In this document: positions 17,774 through 26,457 of the stretch, piece by piece
Position numbering within the stretch: position 1 is the first letter of the stretch
How the letters are laid out: each line of letters starts with the position of its first letter
Assembly (NCBI GenBank): GCA_021812245.1
Contig: JAKAOK010000007.1
Location: 1 to 64,000, forward strand
DNA: 64,000 bases
Direction: 5' to 3'
From: a bacterium
GTDB lineage: Bacteria; SZUA-79; Acidulodesulfobacterales; Acidulodesulfobacteraceae
Position numbers and translations under genes: made by a program
The notes under the pieces: generated by a model
Seen by the model: only the letters and a program-made list of their open reading frames with translations
The model's database searches: none
What the model was told of the DNA's origin: nothing

Positions 17774-17802
17774 TGTCATTGCGAGCGCAGCTAACCAATC
17801 TT
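17774..17802. repeat. Single copy resembling the TGTCATTGCGAGCG... dispersed repeat
   Basis: The ModA-ModB gap contains TGTCATTGCGAGCGCAGC followed by TAACCAATCTT. This closely resembles a short dispersed intergenic repeat (TCATTGCGAGCGnAGCGAAGCAATCT type) that I know from several bacterial genomes. Only one copy is visible in this window, so its repeated nature here is inferred. Confidence 0.5.
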
Positions 17803-17808
17803 AACGTT

Positions 17809-18636
17809 TTACTTTAAGGAATTAACCGGAGAAAATCCCCAATATTTTAAAATCTTTTTTCCTTTTTTAGAAAAAAGAAGTCTTATGAAATCTTCGTCTA
17901 AAGACTTATATTTTGACTGATTTAAAACGGAAGCCGTAAATTTTGCTTTAGTGTTATACTTTTTGGTAATGGCTATTATTTTTATTTTAGCTCCGCTTCT
18001 TTTAAGTTCGAGAAGCTGGGAAGCGTAAAGTATTCCTAAATCCGTATTTCCGCTTTCAAGCACGGGCATAACTAAAGCGGCGTCAAGCAGATGGTTTACG
18101 TGTCCGGTTATTTTTTTAAAAGCTCCGGGGAACCGCCTGTTTATTATTCTAAACATTTTCCATGTATAGTCGCCTGCGGGGTCGGCATGAGGGCTGGAGG
18201 TCGTAAGAGCGACGTTTGGGTCCATAAGCTTTTGTATTAAGTTAGAAGGGGTTACGCCCGCAGGATTATTATAAGGCGTGGCAGCGGCTAAATAATCGTA
18301 TGCAAAGACTTCATAGAATTTTAAAAACCCTTTATGTTTAAGCTGTCTCTGAAATTTTCCGTTGGCTGAAAGAAAGACGTCGCATGGCGCACCTTCCTCG
18401 ATATCGCCTTTAAGAACTCCTGCGCCCAGAAAATCATAATCTATTTTTACACCCGGATGCTCTTTTTTAAAGATATTACCTATCTCCATAATCGGTTTAG
18501 GCAGGGCATCCGCCGCCATTATCCTTAATGTTGCGGCATTAGAAATATTTTCGGCAAGCATAGGAATTCCGGCGAAAATCAAAAATAAGCCGATAAAAAA
18601 AATTATTGCGTAATAAATTGCGATATTCTTTTTCAT
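17809..18636 (-). CDS. Periplasmic substrate-binding protein, ModA/WtpA-like
   Basis: A 275-residue exported binding protein. Residues 1 to about 35 form a signal peptide with a long hydrophobic core. The mature part has ModA-type features: an N-terminal strand LRIMAADALPKPIMEIG, GAPCDVFLSANGKFQRQL, TSSPHADPAGDYTWKMF and the C-terminal GKKILKYWGFSPV. The DPAG segment resembles molybdate/tungstate binders. It is the first gene of the leftward modABC-like unit. Molybdate against tungstate cannot be decided. No ModE site or molybdenum riboswitch was recognised upstream. Confidence 0.85.
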   Translation of the reverse strand: MKKNIAIYYAIIFFIGLFLIFAGIPMLAENISNAATLRIMAADALPKPIMEIGNIFKKEHPGVKIDYDFLGAGVLKGDIEEGAPCDVFLSANGKFQRQLKHKGFLKFYEVFAYDYLAAATPYNNPAGVTPSNLIQKLMDPNVALTTSSPHADPAGDYTWKMFRIINRRFPGAFKKITGHVNHLLDAALVMPVLESGNTDLGILYASQLLELKRSGAKIKIIAITKKYNTKAKFTASVLNQSKYKSLDEDFIRLLFSKKGKKILKYWGFSPVNSLK

Positions 18637-18676
18637 TTTTTATCCTTTACGATTTTAAGTTAGTTTTTAAATAAAT

Positions 18677-18696
18677 GCCGCTTTCAAAAACGCGGC
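18677..18696 (-). terminator. Weak hairpin between outer-membrane protein gene and modA-like gene
   Basis: GCCGC and GCGGC pair around a ten-base A/T-rich loop, with A/T-rich flanks. Read on the minus strand it follows the stop of the beta-barrel gene and precedes the modA-like start, so it may partly separate the two units. The stem is short and the T-run is interrupted, so this is a tentative call. Confidence 0.4.
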
Positions 18697-18715
18697 TTTA
18701 TTTTATTATATTTTA

Positions 18716-19726
18716 TTAAAATGCCATAATTATATCTACCATTCCGTAATATCCGTCCGGTCCGTTGTCGCCGTGAAGGTCTTTCAGCACCCGTCCGTCA
18801 AGCTGAAAAGCCGGAGTAAAATGGTAATCGACGCCGAACCCGCTTATTACGTCTTTGTAGCCGTTGTTGATAAGACCGTAAGCGTTGACCGTTCCATACG
18901 AAGTGTTTATATAACCGTAATTATCAAACTGCTTGACGTATGCCGTTTCATTGTAAATATCGAGTTTAGGAGTAATAAAATAGTTAAGGTATGCATCCAG
19001 AAAGATATTGTTCCCCGGGTCGGTATAGCTTGCCGGTTCGGAAACGTTAACGGTCGAATGCCCCTCGTTCTTGCTGTAACCTAAAGCGTAATCCAAGGCT
19101 ATGGACTGCTTTGCGGGCAGTTTGTAAGTAAACTGTCCCGCAAGGGTAGGCATTATCTGCCATTCATCGCCACCGATATTAACCGAAGAATCGGAACTCC
19201 ACTGACCCGTGGGAACCGTAAAACTGATTTGGGGGAAAAAATTAAATCCAAAATTTCCGTAAGAATAATTTTTGCTGTAAATTCCGTAAAAAAGCAGGAT
19301 ATCGCCGAGCCCGCCGCTCGAATTTGAAAAGTTGGACGGCTGGCTTGACGGCTGGTCGGCGTTAGTGATATTTTGCGATGCGCTTCCGACCGGCGTTACG
19401 ACTTCGAAGAAATTAGTGACGCCGAGGATGTTTTTCGTCCATATAAACTCCGGCAGGAAGACGAATTTATCGGTCTGAGCCGGTTTGTTTTCTACCGAGC
19501 CACTGTTTGTGAAGACAGAGCCGAAGGTCTGGTAGGTCAAACCCTGAAAAGTAATGAATTTATTTGGCGGCATGACTCCAAAAGCGGTCGGTCCTTTAAA
19601 GAAAAAGTTGTTTCCCGAATCGTCCGGTCCGGCAAAAGCGTTTTTAAAGGGTAAAAATAAATAGAGGCTTAATGTAAAAAAGAAAATTACGAAGATAGCG
19701 CAAAATCTGTTTCCGGTATTTTTCAT
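18716..19726 (-). CDS. Outer-membrane beta-barrel protein (phenol-degradation MetA-pathway-like/transporter family)
   Basis: A 336-residue exported protein. The signal peptide ends near KNAFA before GPDD. The mature part is rich in alternating strands and aromatic residues and ends in Phe (DIIMAF), as expected for a barrel inserted by BamA. The layout (GGLGDILLFYGIY, PTGQWSSDSS, FTPAFQLDGRV) resembles the family annotated as putative MetA-pathway of phenol degradation, a poorly defined group of outer-membrane proteins. Its position upstream of the modABC-like genes hints at a role in solute entry, but that is only inference. Confidence 0.7.
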   Translation of the reverse strand: MKNTGNRFCAIFVIFFFTLSLYLFLPFKNAFAGPDDSGNNFFFKGPTAFGVMPPNKFITFQGLTYQTFGSVFTNSGSVENKPAQTDKFVFLPEFIWTKNILGVTNFFEVVTPVGSASQNITNADQPSSQPSNFSNSSGGLGDILLFYGIYSKNYSYGNFGFNFFPQISFTVPTGQWSSDSSVNIGGDEWQIMPTLAGQFTYKLPAKQSIALDYALGYSKNEGHSTVNVSEPASYTDPGNNIFLDAYLNYFITPKLDIYNETAYVKQFDNYGYINTSYGTVNAYGLINNGYKDVISGFGVDYHFTPAFQLDGRVLKDLHGDNGPDGYYGMVDIIMAF

Positions 19727-19903
19727 CGCCCGTTCTCCTTGATTAATTATTTAATATTTAGTTTTAATTTTCTTTCATTATATCCAAAATGTTATAACGA
19801 TATTCGAATCATATCAAAGCAAATGAAAAAAGAAAGAAATGTAAAAAAATATTATGTTGTGTCTATTATGATATAACGCATAATTAATGTCAAGGGAAAA
19901 TAT

Positions 19904-19932
19904 TTGACAAATTATTTACAAATGGGTATATT
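19904..19932 (+). promoter_or_regulatory. Sigma-70-type promoter for the TPR gene
   Basis: TTGACA (19904-19909) and TATATT (19927-19932) are separated by 17 bases, a near-perfect housekeeping promoter. Start of transcription would be near 19939, giving a leader of about 60 bases before the ATG at 19999. The rest of this 272-base divergent gap is A/T-rich and I see no other convincing site in it. Confidence 0.65.
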
Positions 19933-19998
19933 AAAATCACTCTTCCAATATAAACAAAAAATAAATCGTATATTATTAATTTATTAGGGTGGAATTAA

Positions 19999-20970
19999 AT
20001 GAAAATTAAAAGCATTATTTATCCGATTATGTTATTTTTATTTTGTTATTTCTTTTTAAGTCCTGCATCGACCTTTGCTTTAACTAAGATTAGTAAAATC
20101 AAAACAGAGAAAGAAACGGGCATAAGCGACGTTAAAAAAATATTATTCAAAAATCCAGAACTTGCTATAAAAAAACTAAACGTTATGGTCAAAAAAAATC
20201 CGAAAAACCCAAAATTATATTATTATTTAGGAATATCTTACGGCAGATTAAATAAAACCCATAAAGCAATTAATTATTATAAAAAGGCTATAGGATTAAA
20301 TCCTAAATATTTAAACGCTTATGATAATTTGGGTCTTGCTTACAACAAAAACCGCAAATATAAAAAAGCCTACGAAACTTTTTTAAAAATGATTAAATTA
20401 AATCCAAAAAATCCGGTTTATTATAATAATGTCGGTTTTGTAGAAGAAGAGAGGGACAAAAACCATAAAGCCGTGGAGTTTTTCAATAAAGCCGTAAGTT
20501 TAAATCCTTTCTATACTATGGCTTATCTGAACTTAGGTTCTATTTACAGAAAAATGGGAGAAAATAGGCGGGCGGCGAAAGAATACAATAAATCAGGATT
20601 AGCATATTTCAGGACTGGGAATTATATGCAGGCGGTAAATTCTTTTAGGCTTTCTATAAAATTATACCGCAGGTATATTTATCCATACGGAAATATCGCC
20701 AATTCATACGTTAAAACGGGAAATATCGGTAAAGCCGTTTTTTACTATACTTCAAGCGGCAATATGTATAACGATAAACAAAGGTATCATAGAGCTATAA
20801 AGGATTTTAATCTGGCATTACAATACAATCCTAAATATATGCAGGCTATCCACGGTATAATTTTATCGTATCAAAAATTAGGGAATATGACTATGGTTTC
20901 CCGATATATGCGCGAAGAAATTCAGATAGGCGGGGTAGGAGCAATTTTTGGCGCAGGAATGCTCCCGTAA
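19999..20970 (+). CDS. Secreted TPR-repeat protein
   Basis: A 323-residue exported protein with a signal peptide (cleavage likely after STFA) followed by about seven tetratricopeptide repeats, for example YYYLGISYGRLNKTHKAINY and AYDNLGLAYNKNRKYKKAYE. TPR arrays bind partner proteins. The protein is Lys/Asn/Tyr-rich, in line with the A+T-rich DNA of this cassette. It has its own consensus promoter and an AGGGTGG ribosome site. It precedes the GrpE/Hsp70 genes in the same direction, so it may serve the same system, but it could be independent. Confidence 0.85.
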   Translation: MKIKSIIYPIMLFLFCYFFLSPASTFALTKISKIKTEKETGISDVKKILFKNPELAIKKLNVMVKKNPKNPKLYYYLGISYGRLNKTHKAINYYKKAIGLNPKYLNAYDNLGLAYNKNRKYKKAYETFLKMIKLNPKNPVYYNNVGFVEEERDKNHKAVEFFNKAVSLNPFYTMAYLNLGSIYRKMGENRRAAKEYNKSGLAYFRTGNYMQAVNSFRLSIKLYRRYIYPYGNIANSYVKTGNIGKAVFYYTSSGNMYNDKQRYHRAIKDFNLALQYNPKYMQAIHGIILSYQKLGNMTMVSRYMREEIQIGGVGAIFGAGMLP

Positions 20971-20998
20971 ATAAAATTTTTCTTTTATAGGAATTTTA

Positions 20999-21027
20999 TT
21001 GACATTTTTTTTGAAAATATATATAAA
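20999..21027 (+). promoter_or_regulatory. Sigma-70-type promoter for the GrpE-Hsp70-cytochrome cassette
   Basis: TTGACA (20999-21004) and TATAAA (21022-21027) are spaced by 17 bases. Transcription would begin near 21034, leaving a leader of about 107 bases that includes a possible small GTTGTT/AACAAC hairpin. No CIRCE element or heat-shock sigma-32-type promoter was seen, which suggests this chaperone set is not under classical heat-shock control. Confidence 0.65.
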
Positions 21028-21140
21028 AAATAATAAATGATTAAATAATAAAAAAAGAAGATTTAGAATTTACGGCATAGATTAGTTATATTTTGTTGTT
21101 ATATAAATTTCGATAAAAACAACTCTTACGGAGGCGGAAA

Positions 21141-21767
21141 ATGGAGAACGGAAGCGCAACGGAATCATATTTAAATTCCCAGATTAACGATTCGGAAAGC
21201 TCGGAGATTTCAAGCGATAAGGCAAAACCCGTTGATAATATAAAAGAATACGATTTGCAATCAATAGATCAAAAAGTTTTTTTACTAATAAAGGAAAACA
21301 ATGATTTATTAAAAAAAATTAAGGACGATATAGACGTTAAAATTGCCGTTGACGAAACTAAAGATAAAGCTTTCAATAAGTTATACGACGAATTAAAAGA
21401 GGCAAAAGAAAAAGATAACATTAAAGATTCTGCAATTAGACCCTTATTGGGCGATTTATTGTTATTTTATGATAGTCTTATAAAGTTTAAATCAAAAATA
21501 GAAACTAATAATAAAAATGATGAAATGTTATTAAAAGAAACAGATTTTATTTTAGATGAGCTATTAGAAATATTTTATAGGCAAAACATTGAAATTATAC
21601 CGGAAAATTCAGACCGCACTTATGATTCCAAAATTCAAAAAGCTGTAAAAATTGAAAAAAATCAAGAAATTGACGATAATAAAATAATCAAAATTATTAG
21701 AAGCGGTTTTTTATGGAAAGATAAAATGCTCAGACCACAAGAGGTTTGTGTAAATAAACATAATTAA
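21141..21767 (+). CDS. Divergent GrpE-like nucleotide exchange factor
   Basis: GrpE proteins speed ADP release from Hsp70. This 208-residue cytoplasmic protein has an acidic N-terminus and a long coiled-coil (about 40-110), then a C-terminal head whose order of motifs fits GrpE: IRPLLGDLLLFYDSL, a glutamate-rich helix, EIIP, YDSKIQKAVKI, and the beta-domain end GFLWKDKMLRPQEVCV (compare GY-drvLRPA-VvV). Overall similarity is low, so it is probably a specialised paralogue rather than the housekeeping GrpE. A GGAGG site lies six bases before the ATG. The Hsp70-like gene follows after 34 bases. Confidence 0.75.
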   Translation: MENGSATESYLNSQINDSESSEISSDKAKPVDNIKEYDLQSIDQKVFLLIKENNDLLKKIKDDIDVKIAVDETKDKAFNKLYDELKEAKEKDNIKDSAIRPLLGDLLLFYDSLIKFKSKIETNNKNDEMLLKETDFILDELLEIFYRQNIEIIPENSDRTYDSKIQKAVKIEKNQEIDDNKIIKIIRSGFLWKDKMLRPQEVCVNKHN

Positions 21768-21801
21768 TAAATAATTATAATAATTAATTTAGGAGGTAAA
21801 T

Positions 21802-23409
21802 ATGCCTGAAAACATTGAAAATAATAATTTAGTATTCGGTATTGATTTAGGAACTACATTTTCAGCCATCGCTTATATCGATGAATTTAAAAAACCGGTT
21901 ATAATTCCAAATATAGAAAATAAACTTACGACGCCGTCGGTTATTAATTTTTATAGTGCTGATTCATATGTTGTAGGCGACGAAGCAGTAAATAGATTGC
22001 TCGCAGATCCTTCAAATACGGTAAGCTTTATTAAGCGCGAAATGGGTTCAAAAGATTATTCATTATCTTATTACGGCAAAAATTATACGCCGCAAGAAAT
22101 ATCGGCAAAAATTCTCGCAAAATTAAAAAAGGATGCCGAATCTTATTTTCAAAATAAAGGCTTAAATATTGAAGTTAAAGATGTCGTAATAACGGTTCCG
22201 GCGTATTTTGGCATGGAACAGCGCTCTGCAACTAAAGATGCCGGTGAAATTGCAGGACTAAACATATTAAATATACTAAATGAGCCTACCGCTGCCGCAT
22301 TATCTTACGGTATTAATAACGTAAATAAAAATAACACCGTATTTGTTTTTGATTTAGGCGGAGGAACATTTGATGTAACTATTTTAGAAATAAAAGGAAA
22401 TGATATAAAAATGCTCGCTTCCGATGGGGATGCCCGTTTAGGGGGGAAAGATTGGGACGATAAAATATTGTCATACTGCGTAGAAAACTTTAAAAAAGAA
22501 AATAATAATATAGATCCCCAGGATAACCTCGACTCATATCAAGAGCTTTACGATAGGGTTTTAAGGGCTAAAATTTCATTATCGACTCGACCAAACGCTG
22601 ATATAATTACAAGCGCCGATGGTAAAAGTTATAAAAACCAAATGAATGTAGAAAAATTTGAGGAACTTTCGGAAGATTTGCTGGATAGATGCAAGCATTG
22701 TTCCGAATTGGTTTTGAATAAAGCCGGAAAAAAATGGGATGATATTGATACGGTTTTATTAGTCGGGGGATCGACTTATATGCCTATGATAAGAAAATTG
22801 GTGGAAAATATGAGCGGTAAAAAGCCTTCCACCGAGGTAAATCCCGATCTTTGTGTGGCGCAAGGCGCCGCTTGGTACGGATTTTTACAAAAAACAGAAG
22901 ATATAGTTAATAAACAAAGAACAATATTAGGCGATAAGCAAGCGGAAATTACTCAAAAAACATTATTAGGGTCATTGCCGTCAATTAAAGTTACCGAATG
23001 TGTAGCTAAGTCCTTAGGTATAATTACCATTGGAGCAGATGACAAAGAGTTCGTATTTAATCTGATAAAGGCGCAAACTCCTATTCCATGCGAAATAGTT
23101 AATGATGAACTTACTTATCATGATAACGGGCAAACATCGCTACGGGCGCGGTTAACGGAAGGGGAAGGAAGTAACGTAGAATTAGTTTCTAAGATTGGGG
23201 AGTTTACTCTATCCGGCTTGCCGCCTAGAACAGTAGGCGATAAAATTAGGATAGTTTTAAAATATAACAAAAATAAGATATTAGAACTTTTAGTGGAAGA
23301 TTTGGAAACACATAAACAAATAGCAGGAAAAGTCGAATTAGCAGGTGGAATGGATAAAGAGCAAAAGGACGATGCCATTAAACAGCATATATCTCAAACA
23401 CAAAAATAA
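21802..23409 (+). CDS. Hsp70-family protein with shortened substrate-binding part (DnaK-like)
   Basis: A 535-residue ATPase of the Hsp70/actin fold. The nucleotide-binding domain is complete: GIDLGTTFSA (13-22), VPAYFGMEQRSATKDAG, NEPTAAALSYG, FDLGGGTFDVT (about 184) and LLVGGSTYMPMIRKL (about 319). The linker and a beta-type substrate domain follow (KSLGIITIG, PIPCEI), but the chain ends soon after; the helical lid and the usual C-terminal tail of DnaK (about 640 residues) are missing. It is therefore not the main DnaK. The strong AGGAGGT site and the adjacent GrpE-like and membrane genes suggest a dedicated chaperone machine. Confidence 0.88.
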   Translation: MPENIENNNLVFGIDLGTTFSAIAYIDEFKKPVIIPNIENKLTTPSVINFYSADSYVVGDEAVNRLLADPSNTVSFIKREMGSKDYSLSYYGKNYTPQEISAKILAKLKKDAESYFQNKGLNIEVKDVVITVPAYFGMEQRSATKDAGEIAGLNILNILNEPTAAALSYGINNVNKNNTVFVFDLGGGTFDVTILEIKGNDIKMLASDGDARLGGKDWDDKILSYCVENFKKENNNIDPQDNLDSYQELYDRVLRAKISLSTRPNADIITSADGKSYKNQMNVEKFEELSEDLLDRCKHCSELVLNKAGKKWDDIDTVLLVGGSTYMPMIRKLVENMSGKKPSTEVNPDLCVAQGAAWYGFLQKTEDIVNKQRTILGDKQAEITQKTLLGSLPSIKVTECVAKSLGIITIGADDKEFVFNLIKAQTPIPCEIVNDELTYHDNGQTSLRARLTEGEGSNVELVSKIGEFTLSGLPPRTVGDKIRIVLKYNKNKILELLVEDLETHKQIAGKVELAGGMDKEQKDDAIKQHISQTQK

Positions 23410-23429
23410 AATTTCTCTATAATAAAATT

Positions 23430-24632
23430 ATGTCAGAAAACCAATATGCAGAATCTATACAATCTTTCGAGAGTTTTATAGGCGAAGCCAAAAAACATAA
23501 AGATAAAGATTTTATTAAGGCCGATTTTTTTTTAAAAGAGGATGATAACAGTTATATTGATATTTACATCTTTTTAAAAATAAAAAAAGATGTACCTCCA
23601 GATGAAAAAAAAGACGAACTTAATAAGCTTATAAGTTCTATACAAAAGGGGGATAAACTTAGTTCGCTTCATAAATTAGCAATTAATGTGCGTGGTGAGT
23701 TTAAACTTTTATCCAATGATGATTTTAAAGAATCCTATAGGTCACATATTTTATCAAAAATAGAAGAAGAAATAAAAAAGAGATTAGGTGTTTTTAAAGG
23801 AACATCAACAATCGAGAATAAAGTAATAGATAATATAAAAAGAGATATTACAAAAGAATTTAATTACAATGATGATGATGTTTTATTTACTAAAAATCAG
23901 ATACAAGAATATTTAGATGAAACAATAAAGAAGTTATTGAACGATTCTGGAATTAAAATAAATACCGATATTAATACTAATAATTATAAAAGTAATAATA
24001 ATCAAAGCGGGAATAATACAAATTATACTAAATCTAATACCTCGAAAAAATTTGCAATATTAATAGGCTTGATAATTATAGTGTCTTTAGTTATTTATTT
24101 TAAAAAAAGAGGGATTACTCATTCAAATAAAAAAATAATAAAACCTGTTTCAAATAAAAGTATAAATATAGCAAAAAATAATAATAATTTAAAACCTATA
24201 AATCGGATAAATCATGGCAATATATATCAACCAAACATTGTTCGTAAATCTCAAAATATAGTAAAGGAAAATAAAACGACCGCGAGTGATGTAGTTTCGA
24301 CGAAATCCTCTGTTCCGTATAAAAAAACGGTTAGATTATCAAATTCACAAAAGCCTTCGCCTAAGGTTGCCTATGTTCCGAATATTTCAAGCAAAATATT
24401 TCAAGAACAAGGATTCCAGCTATTTAAGATGTCCGGTTGCTTATATTGCCACAGAATCTATAATAAGGGTTATAAAAATGGTTCAAATCTTTCCAATATA
24501 GGTTCGTCGATGAGTTTGGCGGAAATAGAAAACCAGATTATCCGTCCTGCAAATTCTTCTATGCCCCCAAACGCTAATATGCCAAGCAATGAAGTAGCGC
24601 AAATTGCAAATTGGTTGGAAAGTTTAAAATAA
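23430..24632 (+). CDS. Bitopic membrane protein with cytoplasmic domain and C-terminal cytochrome c domain
   Basis: A 400-residue protein of unusual build. Residues 1 to about 180 form a charged, helical, soluble region with no recognised domain (no J-domain HPD). An Asn-rich linker leads to one membrane helix at about 208-226 (FAILIGLIIIVSLVIYF). A long Lys/Asn/Ser-rich spacer follows. The last 80 residues are a class I cytochrome c: the heme motif CLYCH at 337-341 and Met ligands in SSMPPNANMPSNE (378 or 384), ending IANWLESLK. Heme attachment requires the C-terminus in the periplasm, so the N-terminus faces the cytoplasm with the Hsp70 and GrpE-like proteins. It follows the Hsp70 gene by 20 bases. 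Confidence 0.8.
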   Translation: MSENQYAESIQSFESFIGEAKKHKDKDFIKADFFLKEDDNSYIDIYIFLKIKKDVPPDEKKDELNKLISSIQKGDKLSSLHKLAINVRGEFKLLSNDDFKESYRSHILSKIEEEIKKRLGVFKGTSTIENKVIDNIKRDITKEFNYNDDDVLFTKNQIQEYLDETIKKLLNDSGIKINTDINTNNYKSNNNQSGNNTNYTKSNTSKKFAILIGLIIIVSLVIYFKKRGITHSNKKIIKPVSNKSINIAKNNNNLKPINRINHGNIYQPNIVRKSQNIVKENKTTASDVVSTKSSVPYKKTVRLSNSQKPSPKVAYVPNISSKIFQEQGFQLFKMSGCLYCHRIYNKGYKNGSNLSNIGSSMSLAEIENQIIRPANSSMPPNANMPSNEVAQIANWLESLK

Positions 24633-24689
24633 AATGAAAAATAATTTAATTTTTAAAATTTATATAGCATTCGTTGATGGTATTTTTTT

Positions 24690-24920
24690 ATGCTAAAAGA
24701 TTTTATACTTGGTTTTTTAATAGGGTTTATAATAATTAAAGTTTTATTGGGGATACTCAAAATATCTTTTAAGTTTATTAAAATGATGGTTCAATATTCA
24801 AAAACTTTATCAATTAAATATTTTGGCAGTTCTGGAGAAGCGAGTATTAAAATCGGTCAATTGCTTATATTTGTTTTAATGTTTTTGGTTGTGTATATGT
24901 TGTTTATAATGATTTTTTAA
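24690..24920 (+). CDS. Small two-helix membrane protein, unknown
   Basis: A 76-residue protein with a hydrophobic segment at each end (FILGFLIGFIIIKVLLGIL and LLIFVLMFLVVYMLFIMIF) and a basic middle part (KTLSIKYFGSSGEASIKI). I do not recognise it. It lies 57 bases after the cytochrome c protein gene and 26 bases before a secreted TPR gene, so it probably belongs to the same unit. It may be an assembly partner of the cytochrome-bearing membrane protein, which is inference from context only. Confidence 0.6.
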   Translation: MLKDFILGFLIGFIIIKVLLGILKISFKFIKMMVQYSKTLSIKYFGSSGEASIKIGQLLIFVLMFLVVYMLFIMIF

Positions 24921-24946
24921 TCAGTTATAACCAGTTATTTATTTAG

Positions 24947-25729
24947 ATGATTAATTTGAAAAAAGATATAATAAGATTACTGATATTCATAATATTTTTT
25001 GGTATTAATTTCTTTTTGCCGATTAATTCATACGGCTCTATTACCATAGGGAGTATTGCCGAAAAGCAACAAAATTTCCAACATTATTATTTTTTAGGCA
25101 ATTATTATCTTAAAAATAAAGATATTAAAAAAGCAATTTTTTATTACAATGATAGTTATATTTTGGCAAAAAAATTTAAAAATAAACAGTTTAAATTATT
25201 AAGTTTGAAGTCGTTATTTTGGATTTATTTTAAGGAGAAAAAAATAAACAAAGAATTTTATTATTGCAAAGCTATAATTAAAAATTCTAGTAACAATAAA
25301 CTGCAGTTGGCAGACAGATTTTATTATATGCAGGCAGGTTTTATTTACGGCAATTATTTTCATAACTATAATAAGTCTATATTTTATTATAAAAAGGCTG
25401 TTTTGCTATATAAATCGGTTCATAATTTTTATGTAATAGGAAGAATATATTACTTTTTAGGCGAGGATTACTTGAATTTAAAGGATTTTTATTATGCAAG
25501 GAAATATACCTTAAAATCCATTCATATTAACTCAAGGCAGAACAGTCATGCTTTAATTACAGGTTTTGGATTTGAATCGTTAGGCTTGACATATCTTTAC
25601 AATAATAATAAATATTTTTGTATTTTATATTATAAAAAAGCTTATAAAATTTTTAAAAAAGATAAATTTTATTCAGGGATGAAAGAAATAAAGTCTTTAC
25701 TAATTAGACTAAATAAATTAAAAAGTTAA
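24947..25729 (+). CDS. Secreted TPR-like protein
   Basis: A 260-residue exported protein. A signal peptide with a strong hydrophobic core ends near NSYG. The rest is a helical solenoid with TPR spacing, for example YYFLGNYYLKNKDIKKAIFYYNDSY-type units and YNKSIFYYKKAVLLY. Tyr, Phe, Lys and Asn are very abundant. It probably works in the periplasm as a protein-binding scaffold. It is the second TPR protein of the cassette, placed after the membrane genes. Confidence 0.75.
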   Translation: MINLKKDIIRLLIFIIFFGINFFLPINSYGSITIGSIAEKQQNFQHYYFLGNYYLKNKDIKKAIFYYNDSYILAKKFKNKQFKLLSLKSLFWIYFKEKKINKEFYYCKAIIKNSSNNKLQLADRFYYMQAGFIYGNYFHNYNKSIFYYKKAVLLYKSVHNFYVIGRIYYFLGEDYLNLKDFYYARKYTLKSIHINSRQNSHALITGFGFESLGLTYLYNNNKYFCILYYKKAYKIFKKDKFYSGMKEIKSLLIRLNKLKS

Positions 25730-25752
25730 TAAATTAAACAAGGAGTGATAAA

Positions 25753-26280
25753 ATGAAAAATAAGATATCGTTGTCGTTAAAGCTAATTATTTTCGTTTCG
25801 ATTGTTTCTGTAATTATTTCAATTTGTAATGTTAATAAAACTTTTGCATCCGTAGGAAGTACATTAAAAAAAATGCAATCGAAATATCATATGAAAAGGA
25901 TTCCTTTAAGCAAACTGTATTTGCTAGAGCCTAATCTTTCGCAATATAATTACAAAAATTCCGACATAAAGGCTTACGAATATACTTTAAATAAAGTTAA
26001 ATATGAAGCCGTATTTAATGATTCCGGCGTATGCTGGATGGAACTTGCAGTAGCAAATAGTTCCGCAATTATACCGTTAAGCGCTTTGATTCAAAAAAAT
26101 CTTTACGGATTTCCTATTTTATTTAAGACGCTAAAATACATACCTAACGAATACGAAAAACTTCTATACGGAAGAAGTGTAGGCAAGGTAATTTATATTA
26201 TGCAATATATTTACGAAAATAATTCTATATTACAGGAAGCGGTAATGCCTTCTATGTCGCCGGACGGAAATTACTATTAA
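25753..26280 (+). CDS. Secreted protein of unknown function
   Basis: A 175-residue exported protein with a signal peptide likely cut after KTFA. No family is recognised. The mature part has one Cys in VCWMELAVANSS and a compact mixed composition. A good AAGGAG site precedes the ATG. It is the last gene of the cassette; a long bidirectional terminator lies about 180 bases downstream. Function is unknown; by context it would be a periplasmic component of the Hsp70/cytochrome c system. Confidence 0.65.
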   Translation: MKNKISLSLKLIIFVSIVSVIISICNVNKTFASVGSTLKKMQSKYHMKRIPLSKLYLLEPNLSQYNYKNSDIKAYEYTLNKVKYEAVFNDSGVCWMELAVANSSAIIPLSALIQKNLYGFPILFKTLKYIPNEYEKLLYGRSVGKVIYIMQYIYENNSILQEAVMPSMSPDGNYY

Positions 26281-26457
26281 TTAATATTTTTTTAAAAAAT
26301 AGCAACATAAATAAGACAATAATTTGTATTAGCACCCTAATTGACCGGAATAAAATTAGACGATATATAATTAAGTCGATTTAAGGTTAAATAGATGTAC
26401 CTCGTATAAAATAATATTAGTTTTTATCCAAAAAATTAATTAATTTTAAAGAGGAAT

